DNA of 58,304 nucleotides, from contig CAZWZL010000014.1 of assembly GCA_964638515.1 (NCBI GenBank), positions 1 through 58,304 on the forward strand, in the 5' to 3' direction. Below are positions 34,496 through 41,177 of this stretch, piece by piece. A model generated the notes under the pieces. That model was not told the origin of the DNA. It did not search any database and was given only the letters and a program-made list of their open reading frames with translations. The stretch comes from CAYPGJ01 sp964638515 (lineage in GTDB: Bacteria; Planctomycetota; Phycisphaerae; Phycisphaerales; UBA1924). The translations under genes and the position numbers were made by a program. Numbering within the stretch: position 1 is the stretch's first letter; each line of letters starts with the position of its first letter.

Positions 34496-36358
34496 TTAGT
34501 CCGAGTTTCTGGCTGACAGCCCGTAGTTCGAGAGCACCTGATTCAGATCGCCGAAGTCCACATCGCCGTCGAGGTCGAAATCGGCGGTGAGGCAGCGGCC
34601 GTTCGTGCCGAACTGGGAGAGCACGGCGTTGAGATCGGAGAACCCGACGACTCCGTCCGCGTCGGCGTCGCCGACGATGAATGAGGAGATCGGGATGACG
34701 CGCTCGGCCATGAGGACGGGCGCGCCCTTGTTGGTCTTCAGCCACAGGTCATGCAGGATGTTGCCCCACTCGTTGGTGGTGTTGTAGTCGCGCAGCGCTT
34801 CGATGTAGTGCTTGGTGACGGTCTGGTAGTAGAGCTTGACTTCGACGTTGGCCGCGCCCGCGGGGAGGCGGAAGCAGGAGTCATCCCAGTACTGCCCGTC
34901 GGCGTAGTCCCAGGCGACCGGCATGGCGCCGGCGGCCGTGTAGGTGGCGTTGTTGAATCCGCGGGGCGGGATGCGGCTGTCCTTCTCGATGGTGTCGGCG
35001 AGCGCCATGTGGGTGGTGATGCCGGCGGGGAACCCGGTGAGGCCCGCGGCGAACTCGCTGAGCCCGACGTGCATCTCGTAGATGACGGTGGAGGCTTCGT
35101 CGAGCTCGGCGGTGTTGAAGTCGTAGTGGCCGTACTCGTGGATGGTGGCGCCGGATGCGTCCTTGACGGCGAGGCTGAGGAAGATGCGTCGGCCTTCGAT
35201 ATGACCGGTGGGGATCTTGTGGCCCGACTCGTTGGTGACGCGAAGATTCACGCGGCCGGCGGACTGGACGCCCTCGAGCGTCGCGGCGCGGGAGAGCATG
35301 CTCTTGGCGGCGGCGATGCCGCGATCCATGGCCAGAGGGTTGACGTTGGGATCGTTCTGGTAGTGCTCCTTGATGATCTCGAGCACCCAGGAGGAGGCGC
35401 CGGCAAACTCGTGCGTGGCCACGTCGCTGCGGACGGGGCCAAAGGAGCATGCACGGCCTTCGGCGCGCGGCATGTGGCAATCCTGGCACGATGAGACCAC
35501 GGAGGCGCCGAGCCCGCCGAAGCGTCCGCCCATGTCCACGCCGCCGTTGGCGAACGCGGAGAGCTTCCACTCGGAGTAGGTGCGTTCGAGGGGGAACTGT
35601 GTCCAGAGGTCTTCGTCGGGGGTGGCCTGATTGATGGCGTTGTAGCGATAGGTTCCGTCGGGCTGCTTGGAGACGGCGAGGTTGCCGACGTCGTGGCACG
35701 TGCCGCAGAAGTCGCCCGTTCGGTGGAAGGGGGAGGTGATCATTTCGTGCGGCGCGACGTGATCGGGCCGTGCGCTGCGTCGATGCCCTTGCGGATCGAG
35801 GACGAACATGGCGTTGCCATAGTGATTGGGCTTGTCGGAGCCGAGGGCGGCGAGGATGGCCTCGTCTTCGGGGGGGCTGATTCCCGGCTTGTAGATTGGA
35901 TCGACCATGGCGTGGCAGAAGTGGCAGTTGACGCCGTCCATGTCGATGGCGTTGACGGAGGCGCCGGAGGGGTCGTAGGCGGAGCCGGTGGTCCAGGTCA
36001 TGGGGACGTGGCATCGCATGCAGAAGTAGCCGGCGTTCTCGGCGTCCTGATTAGCTGTGGCCATCTGCGCCCAGAAGAGCGGATCGCGCCCCGCCTGCCC
36101 CATGAGGCTGCCGCTCCAGGACTCGTACGGTTCGGTGACGGGGTCAAAGTGGCTGTGACAGCCGAAGCATCCGTCGGAGGTGTAGATTTCGTTGGGAGTG
36201 ACCATGCCGATTTGCGTGCCGGAGGTGTGGAAGTCTTCCAGGGTGAGCGGGATGACGGCCGCGATGGCGCCGCCGGCGAAGACGACGGCTGCGACGGCGA
36301 AGGTCTTGCGGTGGCGCGGGAGGAGTCGAGACCAGGCGCGATGCGAATGACGTGGCAT
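34496..36358 (-). CDS. Five-haem cytochrome c with C-terminal dockerin
   Basis: A 620-residue exported electron-transfer protein. The N-terminus has a signal anchor (TFAVAAVVFAGGAIAAVIPL). Five covalent haem-binding CxxCH motifs follow: CFGCH, CMRCH, CHFCH, CGTCH and CQDCH. The layout resembles cytochrome c-554/multihaem oxidoreductases. A beta-rich segment after the haem region (LRVTNESGHKIPTGHIEGRR) is like the C-terminal sandwich of such cytochromes. The last 70 residues are a paired dockerin-like domain (GDADADGVVGFSDLN, DFDLDGDVDFGDLN), without flanking cysteines. AAGGAG lies seven bases before the ATG at 36358. A dockerin on a multihaem cytochrome is unusual and would tether a redox protein outside the cell. 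Substrate and partner are unknown. Confidence 0.85.
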   Translation of the reverse strand: MPRHSHRAWSRLLPRHRKTFAVAAVVFAGGAIAAVIPLTLEDFHTSGTQIGMVTPNEIYTSDGCFGCHSHFDPVTEPYESWSGSLMGQAGRDPLFWAQMATANQDAENAGYFCMRCHVPMTWTTGSAYDPSGASVNAIDMDGVNCHFCHAMVDPIYKPGISPPEDEAILAALGSDKPNHYGNAMFVLDPQGHRRSARPDHVAPHEMITSPFHRTGDFCGTCHDVGNLAVSKQPDGTYRYNAINQATPDEDLWTQFPLERTYSEWKLSAFANGGVDMGGRFGGLGASVVSSCQDCHMPRAEGRACSFGPVRSDVATHEFAGASSWVLEIIKEHYQNDPNVNPLAMDRGIAAAKSMLSRAATLEGVQSAGRVNLRVTNESGHKIPTGHIEGRRIFLSLAVKDASGATIHEYGHYDFNTAELDEASTVIYEMHVGLSEFAAGLTGFPAGITTHMALADTIEKDSRIPPRGFNNATYTAAGAMPVAWDYADGQYWDDSCFRLPAGAANVEVKLYYQTVTKHYIEALRDYNTTNEWGNILHDLWLKTNKGAPVLMAERVIPISSFIVGDADADGVVGFSDLNAVLSQFGTNGRCLTADFDLDGDVDFGDLNQVLSNYGLSARNSD

Positions 36359-36412
36359 GGGGGCGCTCCTTCGGTGAGCTGTCCGGCTCAAAAGCAGATG
36401 TCAGCGTCCAGA

Positions 36413-36475
36413 ATCGTGACACGCGGAGGGATGCCTGTCAAGATATCTGGATGAAATTGTCCTCAAGATGTCAGG
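36413..36475 (-). promoter_or_regulatory. Promoter-like region with paired ATCTTGA repeats before the cytochrome gene
   Basis: A consensus -35 TTGACA lies at 36441-36436 on the minus strand, but the -10 (CACGAT or nearby) is poor. ATCTTGA occurs twice in the same direction, 25 bp apart (36444-36438 and 36469-36463), and CCTGTCA/TGTCAGG form the ends of an imperfect palindrome (36434-36475). The stretch is markedly AT-richer than its surroundings. An activator-dependent promoter would fit. Confidence 0.4.
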
Positions 36476-36631
36476 ACGGGTTTTCGGGCGGGATCGAATG
36501 AGAGTGGGGGAGGGGCGCGGGGCGCCGAAAGTTCGCTGGACGAGTTGGCAGGGGAACTGTGGGGTCTGGTCCTATGATCGCGGCTCGGAGTTGCGAGCCC
36601 TGACGAACCCAATCCCGGAACCCCTACCGAA

Positions 36632-37207
36632 ATGCCCGGCCGAAACATCTACAACCGCGTTCCGACGTACACCGACATCGAGGGCGTCTTGAACGCGATC
36701 GTCGAGATACCAAAGGGGCGGCGGAACAAGTTCGAGATCGACAAGCAGACCGGGATGATCCGGCTGGACCGGTACCTGTATTCGTCCGCGATGTACCCCG
36801 GGGACTACGGGTTTATCCCGCGCACGCTGGCCGAGGATGGAGATCCGCTGGACATCCTTGTACAGGTGAACGAGGCGACGTTTTCGGGGTGCCTGATCGA
36901 AGCCCGGGTTGTTGGGCTGTTTCGGATGAAGGACCGTGGGGTGAACGATTTCAAGGTGCTGGCGGTGCCGCACACGGACCCGATGTTCGCCCATTTCCAG
37001 GACTTGCACGATGTGCCGAGACATTTCCTGCGGGAGGTTGAGCACTTCTTCCTGACGTACAAGCAGTTGGAGGGGGCGACGATCGAGTCGGGCGGTTGGG
37101 TGGATCGGGCGGAGGCGACGGCGGAGTTGACGAGGTCGGTGGAGCGATTTGAGGCCTCGGCAGAGGGCAAGGCTTGGCTCGCCGAAATGAACCAAACAAA
37201 ATCCTGA
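36632..37207 (+). CDS. ppa: Inorganic pyrophosphatase
   Basis: A 191-residue family I soluble pyrophosphatase that splits diphosphate to two phosphates in the cytoplasm and so pulls biosynthetic reactions forward. The core YPGDYGFIPRTLAEDGDPLDILV contains the conserved metal-binding acidic residues; VEIPKGRRNKFEID and the C-terminal LREVEHFFLTYKQLEG segment also match the family. Length is typical. No strong ribosome site is seen just before the ATG, so the start is chosen by homology. It is divergent from the multihaem cytochrome gene. Confidence 0.95.
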   Translation: MPGRNIYNRVPTYTDIEGVLNAIVEIPKGRRNKFEIDKQTGMIRLDRYLYSSAMYPGDYGFIPRTLAEDGDPLDILVQVNEATFSGCLIEARVVGLFRMKDRGVNDFKVLAVPHTDPMFAHFQDLHDVPRHFLREVEHFFLTYKQLEGATIESGGWVDRAEATAELTRSVERFEASAEGKAWLAEMNQTKS

Positions 37208-37215
37208 AATAGGAC

Positions 37216-37243
37216 TTGACTCGCGGGCCAATACCCGTACATT
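37216..37243 (+). promoter_or_regulatory. Promoter of the small gene at 37283
   Basis: TTGACT (37216-37221), 16-bp spacer, TACATT (37238-37243), with CATTAT two bases later as an alternative -10 at 18-bp spacing. The match is good at five of six and four of six bases. It begins nine bases after the ppa stop and gives a leader of about 35 bases. Confidence 0.6.
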
Positions 37244-37282
37244 ATCCGACTGAACGAAATACGAACGTCGGAGGGTTTGGCG

Positions 37283-37771
37283 ATGCTGACGGCGGCGAAG
37301 CTGCTCAAACTTGCGGAGGCCGGGGCGTTTTCGAGGATCTTGCAAGAGGTTGGGAGGAGTGGTGTGCCGTTGGGAGGCGTGGGGCCCGGCGGGCTGGAGT
37401 TGGCTGCGCTGGGAGTGGCCGTCGGGCGAGCATCGGAGGTGTCGTACGAGCCAAGCGTGGAGATTGCGGGCTTGCTTGGGCGGTTGGAATCGGCGTGGGA
37501 GGAGAGAGGGAGCGGCGTTTCGGGGAGCACGGCGGGGCTGGTGGTGCGCGGGGTTTCCGCGTTGGTGGAGTTGTGTGATCGAGCGCGGGGGAACTCGGAG
37601 TGGCGCGGCGTCGCGGAGCGGGCTTCGGCGTTGCTGAACGCGGCGTGCGCCGCGGCCGGGGCGAGCGGTCGAGGGCGTGGCGCGTTGGGATCGGGTGGTG
37701 AGCGGGCGATGCGTCGGTGGGCGCGCGCAACGACGGCGGGCGCGTCAGGCGGGACAACGCGGGCGGCCTGA
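37283..37771 (+). CDS. Small Ala/Gly-rich hypothetical protein
   Basis: A 162-residue protein I do not recognise. The ATG at 37283 is chosen because GGAGG lies eight bases upstream; a TTG six bases earlier is possible. It is predicted to be helical, with no signal peptide and no membrane helix: LTAAKLLKLAEAGAFSRIL at the start, then an Ala/Gly/Arg-rich tail (GASGRGRGALGSGG). It has its own good promoter between ppa and pgk. Codon use resembles its neighbours, so it is probably a real gene, but function is unknown. Confidence 0.6.
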   Translation: MLTAAKLLKLAEAGAFSRILQEVGRSGVPLGGVGPGGLELAALGVAVGRASEVSYEPSVEIAGLLGRLESAWEERGSGVSGSTAGLVVRGVSALVELCDRARGNSEWRGVAERASALLNAACAAAGASGRGRGALGSGGERAMRRWARATTAGASGGTTRAA

Positions 37772-37847
37772 ACTCATTCTGCGGCGAGGATGATGGGCGG
37801 GTTTCGGTATCATCGCGGGCCCGTTTCGGGGAAGGGAGACGCCGCGC

Positions 37848-39059
37848 ATGGCCAGAAAGTCGATCGCGAATGTGGAGGTTTCGGGGAAGCGCGTGCTGAT
37901 GCGCGTGGATTTCAATGTGCCGCTGGATGGGGGGACGATCACCGATGATCGTCGTATTCGGATGGCGTTGCCGTCGATTCGGAGCGTGATCGATCGTGGC
38001 GGGCGGCTGGTGCTGATGTCGCACCTCGGGCGCCCCGCGGGCACGGGATACGAGGCGGGGGCATCTCTCGCGCCGTGCGCGGCCAAGCTTGGCGAATTGC
38101 TCGGCACATCGGTGGTGTTTCCTTCGAAGGATTGTGTGGACGAGGCGGCTCACGCGGCTTCGTCGGCTCTGCGCAATGGCGGAGTGCTGCTGCTGGAGAA
38201 TCTCCGGTTTCACAAGGCGGAGCAGAAGGGCGACCCGACTTTTGCGGGCAAGCTCGCGGCCATGGGCGACATCTACTGCAATGACGCGTTCGGGACGTGC
38301 CATCGCGCGGACGCGTCGATGGTGGCGGTTCCGAAGGCGATGAAAGCGAGCGGGAAGCCCGCGGTGTGCGGGCTTCTGGTCGAGAAGGAGATCAAGTACC
38401 TGCACTCGGCGCTGGAGAAGCCGGCGCGGCCGTTCGTCGCGGTGCTGGGCGGCGCGAAGGTGTCGGACAAGATCGCGGCGATCGAGCGGCTGCTGGAGAT
38501 CACGGATCACGTGGTGATCGGCGGCGCGATGGCGTACACGTTTCTCAAGGCGCTCGGGAAGAGCGTCGGCGCGAGCCGCGTGGAGGAGGACCGGCTCAGC
38601 GAGGCCAAGCGCATGCTGGAGAAGGCCGCGATTGCCAAGTGCGAGCTGCATCTTCCGATGGATCACGTGACGGGCACGGCGTTCTCGGAGATGGCGGGGG
38701 AGGTGTCCGTCGTGGACACGATGAAGGATGGGCAGATCGGTCTCGACATCGGCCCGAAGACGCAGGCACACTTTGCATCGTTGATCTCCGGCGCGAAAAC
38801 GGTGGTGTGGAACGGGCCGATGGGCGTGTTCGAGTGGAGGATGTTCGGGGTGGGCACTCGGGCCGTGGCGGACGCGATGGCGCGCGCGACGCGGGAGAAC
38901 GGCGCGACGACGATCGTTGGTGGTGGCGACACGGCGGCCGCGGCGGAGCGCTTTGAGGTGGCCGATCGGGTGAGCCACGTGTCGACGGGGGGCGGGGCGA
39001 GCCTGGAGATGCTCGAGGGCAAGCCGTTCGAGGCCGTGGAATTGCTCGATCGCGCGTAG
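37848..39059 (+). CDS. pgk: Phosphoglycerate kinase
   Basis: A 403-residue glycolytic enzyme that transfers phosphate between 1,3-bisphosphoglycerate and ADP in the cytoplasm. The N-terminal substrate motif RVDFNVPLDGG, the LMSHLGRP loop, the FGTCHRADAS segment and the hinge and nucleotide-binding parts (AVLGGAKVSDKI, NGPMGVFEW, VGGGDTAAA, VSTGGGASLE) are all present and in order. GGAAGGGAG lies about eight bases before the ATG. It follows a small unknown gene and is not next to gap, unlike many bacteria. Confidence 0.97.
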   Translation: MARKSIANVEVSGKRVLMRVDFNVPLDGGTITDDRRIRMALPSIRSVIDRGGRLVLMSHLGRPAGTGYEAGASLAPCAAKLGELLGTSVVFPSKDCVDEAAHAASSALRNGGVLLLENLRFHKAEQKGDPTFAGKLAAMGDIYCNDAFGTCHRADASMVAVPKAMKASGKPAVCGLLVEKEIKYLHSALEKPARPFVAVLGGAKVSDKIAAIERLLEITDHVVIGGAMAYTFLKALGKSVGASRVEEDRLSEAKRMLEKAAIAKCELHLPMDHVTGTAFSEMAGEVSVVDTMKDGQIGLDIGPKTQAHFASLISGAKTVVWNGPMGVFEWRMFGVGTRAVADAMARATRENGATTIVGGGDTAAAAERFEVADRVSHVSTGGGASLEMLEGKPFEAVELLDRA

Positions 39060-39188
39060 GGACGCTTGGAAAGATTCCCTGCCGGCTCGTGCTGACTGCG
39101 CCGGATTGGCGCGGTAGGGTGTAGGTGTGCGCCCGGCTCGGTCGGGGCTTCCGTTCGGCGGGCGCGCCACATTGAGGAGGCTCGCGCC

Positions 39189-40394
39189 ATGGCCGTGTCA
39201 ATGAAGCAGCTGCTGCTGAACATGGGGCGGTACGACGCTTCGGACCTTCATCTCAAGGTCGGTATGCCTCCGTTCTTCCGGGTTGCGGGCGAGCTGCGCG
39301 CGTTGGGGCTGCCCGCGCTGACGGATCAGGAAACGGATCGGCTTCTGAGCGAGATCATTCCGCCGGGGCTGCGTGAGCGGTACGACCGATCGGGCGATCT
39401 GGACTTCTCATCGTTTCTGGACACGAAGGCGATCATGGCGCGTGAGAAGGCGCTGGCCGCGGGAATGGCTCCGGTGGCCGAAGAGAGCGAGGAGCTGTCC
39501 ACGCATCATCACGAGGGGGTGGACCGCTTCCGTTGCAACGTGTACCGGGCCGGGGGCGGGATGCACGCGGCGATCCGGCGCATCAAGCCGGAGATCCCGA
39601 GTTTCGAGTCGCTCCATCTCCCGCCGATCTACGAGAAGATCGCGGACGAGTCGACGGAGGGGCTGGTGCTCGTGGTGGGCGTGACGGGCTCGGGCAAGAG
39701 CTCGACGCTGGCGTGCATGATCGAGCGGATCAATCAGACGCGCTCGTGCAACATCGTGACGATCGAGGACCCGGTGGAGTATCACTTCCAGCCGCGCAAG
39801 TCGATCATCTCGCAGCGGGAGCTGGGCGTGGACGTGCCGGGGTACAAGGAAGCGCTCAAGTTCGTGGTGCGGCAGGACCCGGACATCATCTTCATCGGCG
39901 AGCTGCGCGATCACGACACGGTGCTCGCGGCGATCCAGGCGGCGGAGACGGGGCACCTCGTGTTCGGCTCGCTGCACACGGCCGACGCCATGCAGGCGTT
40001 CTCGCGCATCATCGAGTTCTTCCCGCAGAACGAGCACGAGTTCCTGCGATCCTCGCTGAGCAACTCGCTCCGGGCGATCTGCGCACAGCGGCTGATCCCG
40101 TCCAACGTTGACGCGACCGGTGGCGCGAGGGCGGTGCCGGCGACGGAGGTGTTGCTGAACAACGCCACGGTGAAGGAGCGGATCCGGGAAGGGCAGGACC
40201 AGGACATTCCCGCGATCATCAACGGGAGCACCGCGGACGGGATGCGTTCGTTCACGCACAGCCTGGCGGAGCTGGTCGAGAAGGAGTTCATCTCGATCGA
40301 CAACGCGATGGAGGCGGCGCCGAACCGGGAGGCGCTGTCGAGCCGGCTCAAGGGCGTGCAGGTGCGCGCGGCGACGCTGGTCAAGCGCGGCTGA
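39189..40394 (+). CDS. pilT: PilT-like type IV pilus retraction ATPase with an inserted loop
   Basis: A 401-residue secretion-type hexameric ATPase that drives pilus disassembly at the inner membrane, powering twitching or DNA uptake. Walker A is GVTGSGKSS (residues 164-172); the Asp box IEDPVEYHF, Walker B DPDIIFIGELRD and the His box GHLVFGSLHTADA follow in order. The NNATVKERIREGQ stretch is the counterpart of the PilT retraction element. Between DLDFS (about 74) and RFRCNVYR (about 113) there is an extra loop of roughly 35 residues with STHHHEG. No other pilus gene is adjacent. A GAGG element lies about ten bases before the ATG. Confidence 0.88.
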   Translation: MAVSMKQLLLNMGRYDASDLHLKVGMPPFFRVAGELRALGLPALTDQETDRLLSEIIPPGLRERYDRSGDLDFSSFLDTKAIMAREKALAAGMAPVAEESEELSTHHHEGVDRFRCNVYRAGGGMHAAIRRIKPEIPSFESLHLPPIYEKIADESTEGLVLVVGVTGSGKSSTLACMIERINQTRSCNIVTIEDPVEYHFQPRKSIISQRELGVDVPGYKEALKFVVRQDPDIIFIGELRDHDTVLAAIQAAETGHLVFGSLHTADAMQAFSRIIEFFPQNEHEFLRSSLSNSLRAICAQRLIPSNVDATGGARAVPATEVLLNNATVKERIREGQDQDIPAIINGSTADGMRSFTHSLAELVEKEFISIDNAMEAAPNREALSSRLKGVQVRAATLVKRG

Positions 40395-40433
40395 ACCAGC
40401 GGGCGCGTGTCATGTCGTGGCTGAGGGCGCGGC

Positions 40434-41090
40434 TCACCGTCGGCGGCGAGCGCCCCATCCGATGAGGCCAGATCCGCCCAGCAGGCCGGCCGTCGGCAGA
40501 GGGATGATCTGACTCGGCATGGCTTCCCCAAGGAACAGGAAGTCCATCGTGTGGCCTGTCGGCGAGCCGTTCGCGTTCGTGGTGTTCGAGCCACGGCCCA
40601 ACCAGAAACCCAGCCCGGCTTGCGGGTGTCCGGCCTGCCGATGCTCGTCCTGCAGGAACAAGAACGTTTGCGCGGGGTTCGTATTCTCGTAGAAGCTGAT
40701 CACGGAGCCGGTTGCGAGGTTGACGTTTCCGGCGAGCACGGTGAGCGTTCCGTTATCGGCGCCGGCCGAGCCCGGGCCGACGATCCACCCCGTGCCCGAC
40801 GCGTTGACGGGGGGCGTCATCTCGCCGTTGGGGCCGGAAATCTGCGGGCCGGAGTATCCGGCTGGGCATTTCAGCGGCATGAAACGGCCGGTGGTCAAAG
40901 TGACGGGAACGAGGTTGTAGAAATACGGGGTCGGGCCGATGGGGAGCCCGACCTGCAGCTGGAAGTTTGATCCGCCCCAGAGGAGGCGATCGACGATGAA
41001 GCCGGAAGTGACGTTGACGACCTCGTGGGTCCAGAGCGTGGCGAGGGTGTCGATTAAGACGTCGGTGGCGAGCGTTGTGGGCTGGCCCGC
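40434..41090 (-). pseudogene. Decapitated paralogue ending in a PEP-CTERM-like tail
   Basis: An open frame without any ATG, GTG or TTG in the homologous part before TTG at 40898. From about 41087 the translation (VTSGFIVDRLLWGGSN, GLPIGPTPYFYNL, GYSGPQISGPNGEM) is clearly related to the middle of the two large proteins at 41178-43970 and 44329-47079. The first third of the gene is missing. The frame continues upstream through the intrinsic terminator and up to the stop of the neighbouring gene, so no promoter can drive it except by read-through. The C-terminus is LPTAGLLGGSGLIGWGARRRR, a PEP-CTERM-like tail instead of the dockerin on the two intact copies. The remnant is most likely inactive. 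Confidence 0.7.
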
Positions 41091-41093
41091 GTC

Positions 41094-41132
41094 AAAAAAG
41101 AAAAGCCGCGGGAGGGGAGGCCCGCCCGCGGC
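41094..41132 (-). terminator. Strong intrinsic terminator after the dockerin paralogue at 41178
   Basis: On the minus strand GCCGCGGG (41132-41125) pairs with CCCGCGGC (41112-41105), followed by TTTTCTTTTTT (41104-41094). It starts 45 bp after the stop codon of the gene at 41178-43970. It lies exactly where the decapitated copy would otherwise begin. Confidence 0.88.
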
Positions 41133-41177
41133 GTTGGGATCACGAATGTCGGAGCGGGTCGGCCCGCCCCGGCCGGC

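Noticed and set aside
40434..40898. An intact small PEP-CTERM gene starting at TTG 40898
   Set aside because: Homology to the large paralogues begins about 190 bp upstream of that TTG, so it is an internal codon of a truncated gene; no ribosome site or promoter.
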